DNA of 64,000 nucleotides, from contig JABJKS010000058.1 in NCBI GenBank assembly GCA_018660265.1, positions 1 to 64,000 on the forward strand, given 5' to 3'. The notes under the pieces were generated by a model. It had not been told where the DNA came from. It did no database searches and saw only the letters and a program-made list of their open reading frames with translations. The number at the start of each line of letters is the position of its first letter. Position 1 is the first letter of the stretch. This document shows positions 1 through 9,627 of the stretch, in pieces. Source of the DNA: Rhodospirillaceae bacterium. GTDB taxonomy: Bacteria > Pseudomonadota > Alphaproteobacteria > GCA-2731375. A program made the translations under genes and the position numbers.

Positions 1-1056
1 GAAAATGTGATGGAAATGGCCAATGCCCCATCCAACAGCCAACTGGGCAATGGCAAAATCAGAATGACAAGAATAGTCGATACGCCCAGGGCCAAGGCAA
101 TGTCGCCCTGGCGCATGTGGTTGGCCCTGACGAACGGCGTTATGAGCTTTGACGCAGCGACGAGCACGGACGGCGTGTCCATCGCCCAGAATGCGACGAC
201 ACCAGCGGATCGCGGCGGCCGGGGCTTCTCGCACTTTTTTGGTATGAACGATTTACTTTCAGGTCGGGAAGATGCCGCCTTCGACACCGGATTGACCACC
301 GCCTCGGGCCACGGTTTTGGCAGTACAGGCATTATGGCTGTGGAATTCCGCGGACCCGGTGGGGTTCTCGCCGCATCCCACTCCCTGGATTTCTCAGCCG
401 TTGGCGGCACAGTTGCCAATGTTCTGACCGATCTGAACACAGGTTTCTCCGGCTATGGCACCTTTACCATGGATGCCAATGGCAAGCTTACCCTGGCACC
501 TGCGGCTGGCTATGAAAGCTATGACATGAAGGTGCGGACGGACACAACAGCGCGGGGCGCCACGGGAAAGTCATTTTCTGACCACTTTGGTGTCGGTGAT
601 CACTACCGCATGGATGCCGCTTTCAACATCACAGTCGATTCCGCGATTAAAGCCGACACGGGCAAACTGGCCCTGGCCCGTCTGGATACCGCCGCGGCAA
701 CTGGTGTGCCGGCCTTGAACAGCGGTGACAACCGAGGTGTTAACGCCTTCTTCGCTCTATCATCGGATGTCGTCAGTTTTACCAGTGCCGGCGATTTACC
801 GGCAACAACAACCACCTTGACCAATTACAGCAACTATTTCCTGTCCAATATCGGCCTGGAAGCAGACCGCCTATCCAGCCTTGCAGAGGATCGCTCGATC
901 CTTAGGCAAGAGCTGAGCATCCGGCGGGACAATGTTACCGGCATCAATCTCGACGAAGAACTGGCGGCCATGGTGCAGTACCAGAACGCCTACAATGCCG
1001 CGGCCCGCATTATCGCCGCGGTCAATGAAATGTATGACACCTTGCTGCGCATCTAG
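1..1056 (+). CDS. flgK: Flagellar hook-associated protein FlgK, C-terminal part (gene runs off the left edge)
   Basis: Frame open to position 1; C-terminus SIRRDNVTGINLDEELAAMVQYQNAYNAAARIIAAVNEMYDTLLRI is typical of FlgK; followed by flgL. Confidence 0.88.
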   Translation, partial: ENVMEMANAPSNSQLGNGKIRMTRIVDTPRAKAMSPWRMWLALTNGVMSFDAATSTDGVSIAQNATTPADRGGRGFSHFFGMNDLLSGREDAAFDTGLTTASGHGFGSTGIMAVEFRGPGGVLAASHSLDFSAVGGTVANVLTDLNTGFSGYGTFTMDANGKLTLAPAAGYESYDMKVRTDTTARGATGKSFSDHFGVGDHYRMDAAFNITVDSAIKADTGKLALARLDTAAATGVPALNSGDNRGVNAFFALSSDVVSFTSAGDLPATTTTLTNYSNYFLSNIGLEADRLSSLAEDRSILRQELSIRRDNVTGINLDEELAAMVQYQNAYNAAARIIAAVNEMYDTLLRI

Positions 1057-1092
1057 CGTCTAGCGCTATCGGCGCAAATTAGGAAAAATATC

Positions 1093-2046
1093 ATGACCAG
1101 AGTTTCAACATTCAGCCAAAGCCAATCCCTGCTGACGCAAATGATGCGCAATCAGGAGTATTTGCGCACTGAGCAGACCCGCGTGGCGACAGGCAAGAAC
1201 GGTGATGACCTGAAATCTATCGCCCGGGACGCGAACGCATTGCTGTCTTCACGCTCCGTATCTGCCCGGACGGAAAGTTTTATGAGTGCCAATCGGGAAT
1301 TGGGGATCCGCCTGGAACTACAAAACAGTGCCCTGAGCGGCATCGCCGGCATAGCCGATGAATTCCGTAATGACCTGATCAAGACCGTGAACCTGAACAG
1401 CGGCGTCGGCCTAATTGATAAGATGACCGATCACATGGACCGGTTGGTCAATCTGTTGAATACGACCTTGAACGGCCAATTTGTATTTTCCGGCACCCGA
1501 AGCGATACCTCACCTATCAATGTTTCAACCACCGCCGAATTGTTGGCTCTGACGAATACGTCGGACGCCTTTGATAACAACGCTATTAAGCTGACCCAGC
1601 GCCTGGATGAAAATCGAACTGTTGAATATGGCGTCCTGGCCAACGATGTGGCGACGCCATTGTTGGACTCCATTCGTCGGATCCAACAATTCGCAAACGG
1701 GACCTTGCCTACAGGTGCCGGTGCCTATAGTCCCGCCGGTGCTTTTACCGATCCGTTAAGCGAAAACCAGACCAATTTCCTAGTCAACGAATTCAGTGGC
1801 GCTGTGAGCGCCATTGCCACCGCCCGTCAGGCCGAGGAAATGAACGGCATTCATATGAGTACCGTCGATAAACAGCTGGATTTACAGCAGGAAGAGATTA
1901 ATTTCCTTGATATTTTTACCGCTGAGATAGAAAACGTTGATATCGCCGAGGCGGTCGCAAACCTAAAGGCGGGCGAGACGGCATTGCAGGCATCTTTGCA
2001 GGTTCTTGGCCGTCTGGGACGGCTAAGCTTGCTTGACTATATCTAG
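1093..2046 (+). CDS. flgL: Flagellar hook-associated protein FlgL / flagellin-like
   Basis: N-term MTRVSTFSQSQSLLTQMMRNQEYLRTEQTRVATGK, flagellin-type coiled-coil N and C termini; adjacent to flgK. Confidence 0.88.
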   Translation: MTRVSTFSQSQSLLTQMMRNQEYLRTEQTRVATGKNGDDLKSIARDANALLSSRSVSARTESFMSANRELGIRLELQNSALSGIAGIADEFRNDLIKTVNLNSGVGLIDKMTDHMDRLVNLLNTTLNGQFVFSGTRSDTSPINVSTTAELLALTNTSDAFDNNAIKLTQRLDENRTVEYGVLANDVATPLLDSIRRIQQFANGTLPTGAGAYSPAGAFTDPLSENQTNFLVNEFSGAVSAIATARQAEEMNGIHMSTVDKQLDLQQEEINFLDIFTAEIENVDIAEAVANLKAGETALQASLQVLGRLGRLSLLDYI

Positions 2047-2088
2047 ATCAATTGCTGCGTGGTTTAACCTGCGGCGCGTGAGGGTGGC

Positions 2089-3108
2089 ATGACGAAACTT
2101 CAATTAGCGGACGATGGATTGGATGTTGTCACGGGGGGCGCCGGATTTATCGGCAGCCACCTGGTTGACCATTTGCTGGCCGATGGGCGTCGGGTTCGCG
2201 CGGTGGACAATTTTGTCACCGGGGGACCCCACAATCTGAAACACCTGACGGATAACGATCGGTTTGAGCTGATCGAGGCTGATGTCCGTGACCGTGCGGG
2301 CATTGTGAAGGCCTTGGATGGCGCGGAACGGATTTTCCACCTTGCCGCCTTGGCCGACATCGTCCCATCTATTCAAAATCCCGAAGGCTACTATGATACC
2401 AATGTCACCGGCACATTCAATGTCTTGCAGGCCGCACGAAGTCTTGATGTGAAGCGTCTGGTCTATGCCGCCTCTTCCTCCTGTTATGGCATTCCAGATA
2501 ATTATCCCACGGCGGAGAGTGCGGATATCCGGCCCGAATACCCCTACGCCCTGACGAAGTATTTGGGCGAAGAATTGGTGATGCATTGGGCCCAGCTGTA
2601 CGGCCTGCCCGCCGCCTCATTGCGGTTCTTTAACGTTTATGGACCGCGGGCCCGGACATCAGGAACATACGGTGCGGTCTTTGGGGTATTTCTGGCCCAA
2701 CTATTGGCTGATGAGCCTCTGACCATTGTGGGCGATGGCTCGCAAACCCGTGACTTTACCTATGTTGGCGATGTCGCCGATGCCATTGCCACTGTTGGCG
2801 GCTATAACGAAAGCGGCGAGGTTTTCAACGTCGGTACCGGCAAGGATGTCTCGGTTAATTATTTGGTCGAATTGCTAGGTGCCAAGGCCACCCTGCATAT
2901 TCCGAAACGGCCCGGCGAACCCGATTGCACATTGGCGGACGTGACCCGGATCAATCAACGCTTTGGCTGGCGGGCAAGCGTGCCTATAGAGGAAGGTGTG
3001 CGGATCATGCTTGATAACATTGAGTATTGGCGCGATGCACCGGTTTGGGATGCCGCAAAAATTGCTGCCGCCACGGAAGATTGGTTTCGTTACCTTTCGG
3101 ATGATTAA
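2089..3108 (+). CDS. NAD-dependent epimerase/dehydratase (extended SDR, UDP-glucose 4-epimerase-like)
   Basis: GGAGFIGSHLVDHLL nucleotide-binding motif, YALTKYLGE (YxxxK), RFFNVYGPRA. Confidence 0.88.
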   Translation: MTKLQLADDGLDVVTGGAGFIGSHLVDHLLADGRRVRAVDNFVTGGPHNLKHLTDNDRFELIEADVRDRAGIVKALDGAERIFHLAALADIVPSIQNPEGYYDTNVTGTFNVLQAARSLDVKRLVYAASSSCYGIPDNYPTAESADIRPEYPYALTKYLGEELVMHWAQLYGLPAASLRFFNVYGPRARTSGTYGAVFGVFLAQLLADEPLTIVGDGSQTRDFTYVGDVADAIATVGGYNESGEVFNVGTGKDVSVNYLVELLGAKATLHIPKRPGEPDCTLADVTRINQRFGWRASVPIEEGVRIMLDNIEYWRDAPVWDAAKIAAATEDWFRYLSDD

Positions 3109-3194
3109 TTCGGCTTTGGTCATAAAATTTCAATATCTGGCCGGCATTATCCGCATCAGCCTTTACCGTATCTGAAAATTCACGAGCTAAAACT

Positions 3195-4316
3195 ATGTAC
3201 TTTGTGGCGTCTAAACTAAGTCGCGAAATTTCTGCCCCTGAAATGCGCCGCGATTATCTCCACGATAACCGACTTGATCTTTGCGTAGCCTACCTACAGC
3301 ACGTCTTTGGCGATAGCCTGAAGGGGGCCCGGGTCATTGATTATGGCTGCGGTCACGGCGATTGGGCCCTGGCGTTTCGCAGGGCAGGGGCCGAGCATGT
3401 GCTGGCTATCGATGCTGCGGTCGATAATGTCAGGTATCTTCATGACAACAGTCGTGCCATGGGATTTGATGGCTTGGACGTGGTGCAGGGCGATCTGTTA
3501 AGCCAAAATATCGGCGGGGAAAAAGCCGACATTGTTTGGCTGTATGATGTCCTCCCGCACGTGCCGCGGCCTTTAGCATTGTTGCAGGCACTGCGGGATT
3601 TGGCACCTGGGGCTGCGGCACAGTTCTATATCAACGCCTATGATGCGGGTAGCTTGCGGCAATTTTCCGTGGAGACGGCGCGTCAGTTATACCCTCACCC
3701 AGGCCGGGATGCCTTTGACCTGGATTGTCTTTCTCTGACCCGCGAAGCGCGACGCCGGGGCGGCGATAATCTGATGGTTTCCCAGATTGAATGGTTTAGT
3801 GCGACTGGATTTGCCGAGATTTTAAGCGGTGCCGGGCTGGAACCTGTTGAACGTCCCATGGGTTTTCACAGTTTTCAGGGTGCGGGCAGCAATACAGAGT
3901 TCCAACCCCACGAGGCACTGTGTCGTGGGGTTCCGGCTGAGGGTGCCATGCTTTGGGAGGAGCCGCCGCGGGAGTATGGCTGCGATCTTGCGGTTTTGGC
4001 CGCCATGGCGCGCGAAGTGAATTTTTCACTGACTGACAGGCAGTTCCGGACCCAGGCCGCAATGGGATTGCTGAATACCCATTTTGCCAATTTAGTGGGG
4101 AATAATGCCTGTTCGGGCACGGCTATGGAAATCTACCTGTATCTCTTTCATATCCTTGATGTGCATGGCGGCCTACGTCAGGCAGAGGGCTTGGCCAGGG
4201 ATTTCATAGAATTGACGGAGGCCGCTTTATCCGATGCGCCCCGCCGGCAATTACGCGCGGCCAACCACGCCGCCACCATAGCGCGCGATCTTTGTGAGTC
4301 GTCTATTCATCTATAG
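3195..4316 (+). CDS. Class I SAM-dependent methyltransferase
   Basis: VIDYGCGHGDWALAFRRAGAEHVLAIDAA motif I; DIVWLYDVLPHVPRP. Confidence 0.8.
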   Translation: MYFVASKLSREISAPEMRRDYLHDNRLDLCVAYLQHVFGDSLKGARVIDYGCGHGDWALAFRRAGAEHVLAIDAAVDNVRYLHDNSRAMGFDGLDVVQGDLLSQNIGGEKADIVWLYDVLPHVPRPLALLQALRDLAPGAAAQFYINAYDAGSLRQFSVETARQLYPHPGRDAFDLDCLSLTREARRRGGDNLMVSQIEWFSATGFAEILSGAGLEPVERPMGFHSFQGAGSNTEFQPHEALCRGVPAEGAMLWEEPPREYGCDLAVLAAMAREVNFSLTDRQFRTQAAMGLLNTHFANLVGNNACSGTAMEIYLYLFHILDVHGGLRQAEGLARDFIELTEAALSDAPRRQLRAANHAATIARDLCESSIHL

Positions 4317-4377
4317 ACCACTAATTTAGCGTTATCCGCATTGCGTACCCGCCAGTGTTTCGTATGCTGTCGATGGT

Positions 4378-6837
4378 GTGGATTGGATCGTCGATCAAGC
4401 TAGGATGACGCGGATGGCAGGTGATATGGTGCGACAAGTTGATGGCAGTGCCAGACGACCTTTTCAATTCGGCACCAAGGCGCAGACCCTTGCCGCACTG
4501 GCACCATTGGTTACAAGTGCCCAGGTCCTCGATCTTTACTTTTTTACGGTAACCGAATGGCGGAATGATCCTGACGCAGTGTTGGCGCAGATCACCGAAC
4601 GCTTTGGCACGATAGCCTTGGTGGTGCGCAGCAGTGCCCATGCCGAAGATCAGGGCGATGCCTCTATGGCCGGTGCCTTTGAATCCAAATTGAATGTGGA
4701 CGGTGGGGACCCAAAAGCGGTTACGACCGCTGTCAAAGATGTTATCGATTCTTACGTTGGTCACCCGGATGATCAGGTTCTGGTCCAGGCCATGTTGGAC
4801 GATGTCGCCATATCCGGTGTGGCGATGACCCATGATGTTGAACGGGGTGCGCCGTTTTATGTGGTCGACTACGATGATGAATCGGGGCGAACCGACACGG
4901 TAACGGGCGGCGATAGCGTTCATAAGACGGTTATCGTATTTCGCGATGCCGATTTGGAGCTGGTTGAAAGTCCCCGGATACGAGCCGTTCTGGCCCTGGT
5001 GCGGGAAGTTGAGATCCTGTGCGGTGGTGTCCCCCTGGATATGGAATTCGCCATGCAGGGCGACGGCAGTATGTACCTTCTCCAGGCGCGGCGGATATCT
5101 CTGCAACGAAACTGGCTGTCAGGTACCGAGCGCCGTGTTTCAAAGCGGTTGGAATTCGTCGAACAATATTTGACGGAAAGATCATTGCCCCGCCCCGGAC
5201 TGGGCGGTGAACGGACCATTTTGGGCATCATGCCTGATTGGAACCCGGCGGAAATGATCGGCATCGTACCCCGACCGCTCGCGGCCTCCCTCTATCGGCA
5301 ATTGGTGACCCGCAATGTGTGGAGCCGGGCGCGGGAGCGTATGGGATACCGCGCCATGCCGAACGAAGAATTGATGGTTATGATCGGCGGACGTCCCTAT
5401 ATCGATGTGCGAAACAGCTTCAACTCCTTCCTGCCCGCCGGCGTCAGTGATCAGGTTGCCGACCGTTTGGTGAATGCCTGGCTGAACCGTTTGGCCGATC
5501 ACCCCGAACTCCATGACAAAGTGGAATTTGCGGTGGCCCAGACCTGCCTTGATTGCTGTTTCGATGAGGATTTCAACGGCCATTACCAAGGCGTCCTGTC
5601 TACGGACGAAGCGGCTGATTTTCGCAACCGACTGGCCGCACTTACCAATCATTGCCTCAATCTTGGCCCATCGGGAACTTTATCGTGGTCGTTGGAAATG
5701 ATCGAGGATCTGACGACAAAACAAACCTTGCGGAAACTGAACCCCGATGCGGGCAGACCGCGGGAGCCGTTTTCCGTGGCAGCCGACCTGCTGCTTGAGT
5801 GTGAAGTATCAGGGACCATTCCATTTTCCATTGTTGCCCGTCACGCCTTTATTGGTGAGGCATTGCTGAAATCCCTGGCCCGCCGGGGTGCCATTGGCGA
5901 TGACCGGTTGGATACGTTCAAGCGTTCCGTACGCACCATCAGTGGCGAATTGACCTCTGATTTCGCAGCTGTCTGTCATGGTGGCTTTAGCCCCGATACT
6001 TTCATGATGCGCTATGGCCATTTGCGTCCCGGTACCTATGACATCATGTCCCTGCGCTATGATCATCGGAACGAATTGTTCGAGGGCTCCGCCCTTGGGG
6101 CGGAACCACAGGTGCCGAAATTCGATCTAACCGGGGGCGAGCGGGAAAATATCAACAAAGTCCTGGCTGAAAGTGGCATCACTGCGGTTGATGCGGACAG
6201 TCTGTTGGATTATGCCCGGCGCACCATTGCTGGGCGGGAATATGCCAAGTTTATATTTTCGGCAAATATTTCCGATGCTCTGGAGGCCATTGCCACATGG
6301 GGCGAAAATATCGGCCTTGATCGTGAACATCTCTCATACATCGAATTCGACGCCATGATCGATGCTCGGGTGAAGCCGTTACTGGATGATATTGACCTTC
6401 ATTTTATTGATCTCGCCGAACAGGGGCGGCGTAATGTGGCCATGGCCCAGTCATTGAAGCTGGGCTATATCCTGCGGGACCGTCGCGACATCTATGTGGT
6501 GCCGCTGCATCGTGCGGCCCCGAATTTTGTCGGCAGCGAACGGGCCGTGGCCGCTCCGGTGGTGTTGGGACCTTTGGCATCATCAGCCACCGATATCTAT
6601 AATCGCATCGTTTGCATCGAAAACGCCGATCCCGGCTATGACTGGATATTCACCAAAGGCATTAAAGGCCTGGTGACAAAATTTGGCGGTGCCAACTCCC
6701 ACATGGCCATCCGCTGTGCTGAATTCGGATTGAGTGCCGCCATCGGTTGCGGCGAAGGCACGTTCGAGCGTCTTTTGGGGGCCCGCGCTATCGAAGTCGA
6801 CCCCTTGAGCAAGACCTTGCGCGCAGTGGATAATTGA
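4378..6837 (+). CDS. PEP synthase/pyruvate phosphate dikinase-like phosphotransferase (PPDK N-terminal ATP-binding + C-terminal PEP-utiliser phospho-His domain); candidate glutamine-kinase-like
   Basis: KAQTLAALAPLV, VVRSSAHAEDQGDASMAGAFESKLNV, TGGDSVHKT; C-term TKGIKGLVTKFGGANSHMAIRCAEFGLSAAIGCG with the expected phospho-His. Confidence 0.8.
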   Translation: MDWIVDQARMTRMAGDMVRQVDGSARRPFQFGTKAQTLAALAPLVTSAQVLDLYFFTVTEWRNDPDAVLAQITERFGTIALVVRSSAHAEDQGDASMAGAFESKLNVDGGDPKAVTTAVKDVIDSYVGHPDDQVLVQAMLDDVAISGVAMTHDVERGAPFYVVDYDDESGRTDTVTGGDSVHKTVIVFRDADLELVESPRIRAVLALVREVEILCGGVPLDMEFAMQGDGSMYLLQARRISLQRNWLSGTERRVSKRLEFVEQYLTERSLPRPGLGGERTILGIMPDWNPAEMIGIVPRPLAASLYRQLVTRNVWSRARERMGYRAMPNEELMVMIGGRPYIDVRNSFNSFLPAGVSDQVADRLVNAWLNRLADHPELHDKVEFAVAQTCLDCCFDEDFNGHYQGVLSTDEAADFRNRLAALTNHCLNLGPSGTLSWSLEMIEDLTTKQTLRKLNPDAGRPREPFSVAADLLLECEVSGTIPFSIVARHAFIGEALLKSLARRGAIGDDRLDTFKRSVRTISGELTSDFAAVCHGGFSPDTFMMRYGHLRPGTYDIMSLRYDHRNELFEGSALGAEPQVPKFDLTGGERENINKVLAESGITAVDADSLLDYARRTIAGREYAKFIFSANISDALEAIATWGENIGLDREHLSYIEFDAMIDARVKPLLDDIDLHFIDLAEQGRRNVAMAQSLKLGYILRDRRDIYVVPLHRAAPNFVGSERAVAAPVVLGPLASSATDIYNRIVCIENADPGYDWIFTKGIKGLVTKFGGANSHMAIRCAEFGLSAAIGCGEGTFERLLGARAIEVDPLSKTLRAVDN

Positions 6838-6962
6838 GTGCTAAACGTTGGAAAATCTGGCTTCGCAGTATGAGTTTGTTAAATAATTAAGCATAAATTT
6901 GAACCCTTAGCGTTAATGACAAGGGTAATTTCAGGTCGTCGCCGGGCTGAAAATTAAAGTTT

Positions 6963-8027
6963 ATGGATGTAAAACCAGTTGTAGACGTTGTCGGCACCGA
7001 TTTAAGCCCTTTCGCCAGGCCGGCGGAGCGGCTTCTTGATCTGCCGGACCGCCCTGGATTTGCACGCGCCCTGTCTTTTTTTCATGAATATCCCGTCCGT
7101 GCATTATCAGTGCCGAAAAATCGTGCCTTCATGCATTGTCTGGTGGCTGCCAGAAAGCCTGATCTATTCGTTGAAATTGGCACATATTATGCCGGCATGA
7201 CGGAAGTCGTGGCCCGCGCCATGCAGGCCAATGGCAATAACGGGCAGCTATTGACCATAGATCCTTATGGCAATGACCGGGTGCCGGGGATATTGGAATC
7301 CTGGCCCAGCGAATTGAGCGATATGGTGTCCTACCTGCCACTGGATTCCATGGGATTTTATACCCAGATCGATACCATCAAGGCGGTTGTTGATGTCTGT
7401 TTCATTGACGGCAATCACCTCTATGAATTTGTTCTCTACGATCTGAACTGCATGGCGCAAAGAATGCGGCCAGGCGGTATTGTAATCATGGATGACTACT
7501 CCCAGCCGGGCGTTTTTTGGGCAACCAAGCATTTTTTGGACCTGAACCCAGGTTGGCGAGAGATTAGCGGGGTCTTTGACGATTTCGATCCCCATGCACC
7601 CTTTGAAAGTATTCGGCCAAGCATACCCAATACGGATTTTCTGGTGCTGGCGGTGCCTGATTATATTGAGGTCGGTGAAGCACCAAGCGTATTCGAATAT
7701 GGCAGATACCGCGAGACGGCCATGTCCGGATATAACCTAAATCTTGGTCCTGGAAATGTCGCGGGCAGGCTGCATGCCATGGTCTATCTGCGCAGTTTCT
7801 ATGAAGATGGTTCGTTAGGTGATCCGGAGCAATTGGAGCTTATCATTTCATCGGACATATCGGGCGACGGCGGCGAACAGGCTGTTTCGTTCGGCGCGTC
7901 ATTGGCGACAGCCTATGATCGCGCCCTGACCATGCGCCAGGTAGAGATCAATCTTGTCTGGTCGCCATCCGATGGTCGGACGCCATTGCGTCTGCATCAG
8001 CGCCCCGAACCAGTCATGTCGAACTAA
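6963..8027 (+). CDS. Class I SAM-dependent methyltransferase (Methyltransf_24-like) with an extra C-terminal region
   Basis: DLFVEIGTYYAGMTEVVARAM, DVCFIDGNHLYEFVLYDL, MRPGGIVIMDDY. Confidence 0.72.
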   Translation: MDVKPVVDVVGTDLSPFARPAERLLDLPDRPGFARALSFFHEYPVRALSVPKNRAFMHCLVAARKPDLFVEIGTYYAGMTEVVARAMQANGNNGQLLTIDPYGNDRVPGILESWPSELSDMVSYLPLDSMGFYTQIDTIKAVVDVCFIDGNHLYEFVLYDLNCMAQRMRPGGIVIMDDYSQPGVFWATKHFLDLNPGWREISGVFDDFDPHAPFESIRPSIPNTDFLVLAVPDYIEVGEAPSVFEYGRYRETAMSGYNLNLGPGNVAGRLHAMVYLRSFYEDGSLGDPEQLELIISSDISGDGGEQAVSFGASLATAYDRALTMRQVEINLVWSPSDGRTPLRLHQRPEPVMSN

Positions 8028-8179
8028 TCATGTCTAAGCAGGCAGTGCCGGAAGGGTAACGTTATGGCTGATTTTTCTCACCCTTCGAATGTCTTTGCAA
8101 AGATTGATTTTAACATATTGCATTTGAAGCATATGGCAAAACGGGCCTGTGGGTAGAATATGAGAGACTGGAAATCCCG

Positions 8180-9430
8180 ATGAGCGGCAATTATCGAATA
8201 ATGCGTATGTCCCGAAACGCATATCATTCTGTTTTCGACGATATGCTACGTCAGGATACAAACCTTGCCGAAGCCGGCTTTGCAAAGCAAATGGAAGCCT
8301 TTTTTGCCAAAAGCTTGATCTACAGCGATAGCTTTTCCCGAGCCATGGACGGGCTAGGCAATGAGACCTTGGAAATCGTTTGCAATGGCGAATTGATGCA
8401 AAAAACCTGGGCTGCGACCCACGGCGTCACTTATGACGAAGACGACTGGGTGCGCCAGATTATGTGGGCCCAGGTAGAGGAATTTCGTCCCGATGTGGTT
8501 TTTATTCAGGGGTTGACCAGCAACAGTACTGGTTTTCTGCCCGAGAATGGCTTTCGGGAAAAATTCCCCTTTGTCCGCGCCGTAGTTGGCTTTGCCGGTT
8601 ACTTTCATCCCGCTGACCGGCTGGAGGGCGTTGATGTTGTCATTTCCGGCTTACCGTCCGTATTCAACTATTATCGGGCCGAAAATGTCCCTACGGAATT
8701 GATTTACCACGGCTTTGACGCCTCGTTGGTAGAGCGGGTGCCGGAACCCACCGGAGATATGATTGATCTGAGTTTCATCGGCTCGACCGGTCTTGGTTAC
8801 GGCGAGAACCATGCGGTGCGCTATTGGGAATTGTTGGAACTTTGTTGCGGCAGCGACATCCAACTTTGGGCTAATGAAAAATTCGATGCCGACCAGTTGG
8901 CCATGTCGGGGGAGCAACTGGCTGGCCTGGGCCAATCGTTGCGAGGGATGGTGGGGCAGCATACCCCGGCGGCGGTGGTGGAGGTATTTCGCGAGTCTAT
9001 ATCCTCCTCCTCCGGCACTCATTTGCCGGTCCTGCCGCTTTCGCTGATCTTTCCAGACCGCGTTCATGAAGCCATTTACGGATTGGAAATGTATGCCACC
9101 CTGCGCCAATCGCGCCTGACCTTGAATAGGCATTTTGATCCCGATAGCGGCATTAGGGAAATCGGCAACATGCGGACCTTCGAAGCCACCGGCATCGGCA
9201 CCTGTATGTTGGTCAACGAGGGCGACAATGTGCGCGATCTGTATGAACCGGACACGGAAATCGTCACCTATGCCAGTGTTGAAGAATGTCTGGAGAAGGC
9301 CAACTGGTTGTTACAAAACGATGAAAAACGCCGGGAAATAGCGGCGGCGGGCCAGAAAAGAACCTTACGGGATCATACCATCGCATCCCGTTGTGCGGTG
9401 ATCGATGGTTTGATTCGTGGAATGATTTAA
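8180..9430 (+). CDS. CgeB-like glycosyltransferase (Glyco_trans_1_2 type)
   Basis: C-terminal LNRHFDPDSGIREIGNMRTFEATGIGTCMLVNEGDNVRDLYEPDTEIVTYASVEECLEKANWLL resembles CgeB-type transferases. Confidence 0.7.
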   Translation: MSGNYRIMRMSRNAYHSVFDDMLRQDTNLAEAGFAKQMEAFFAKSLIYSDSFSRAMDGLGNETLEIVCNGELMQKTWAATHGVTYDEDDWVRQIMWAQVEEFRPDVVFIQGLTSNSTGFLPENGFREKFPFVRAVVGFAGYFHPADRLEGVDVVISGLPSVFNYYRAENVPTELIYHGFDASLVERVPEPTGDMIDLSFIGSTGLGYGENHAVRYWELLELCCGSDIQLWANEKFDADQLAMSGEQLAGLGQSLRGMVGQHTPAAVVEVFRESISSSSGTHLPVLPLSLIFPDRVHEAIYGLEMYATLRQSRLTLNRHFDPDSGIREIGNMRTFEATGIGTCMLVNEGDNVRDLYEPDTEIVTYASVEECLEKANWLLQNDEKRREIAAAGQKRTLRDHTIASRCAVIDGLIRGMI

Positions 9431-9627
9431 GTAGACCGGGAATCCTGTCCTTTGAAGAACCGAACAACTATCAGGCTGCTACAGTTTTTCTCTTTGTTTA
9501 CTATTACAAGCGTAAGATATTTCTAAATAAGGGCCGCCGGATTGCTTGAATTTGCGTATTTGGTGCAATTTTTTTCAGTATATAGCCGCAATAATGCAGT
9601 TATATTATTTATTGGGATAGACGTATC

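Noticed and set aside
4321-5106. 261 aa minus-strand ORF
   Set aside because: Antisense to the PEP-synthase-like gene, no domain signature
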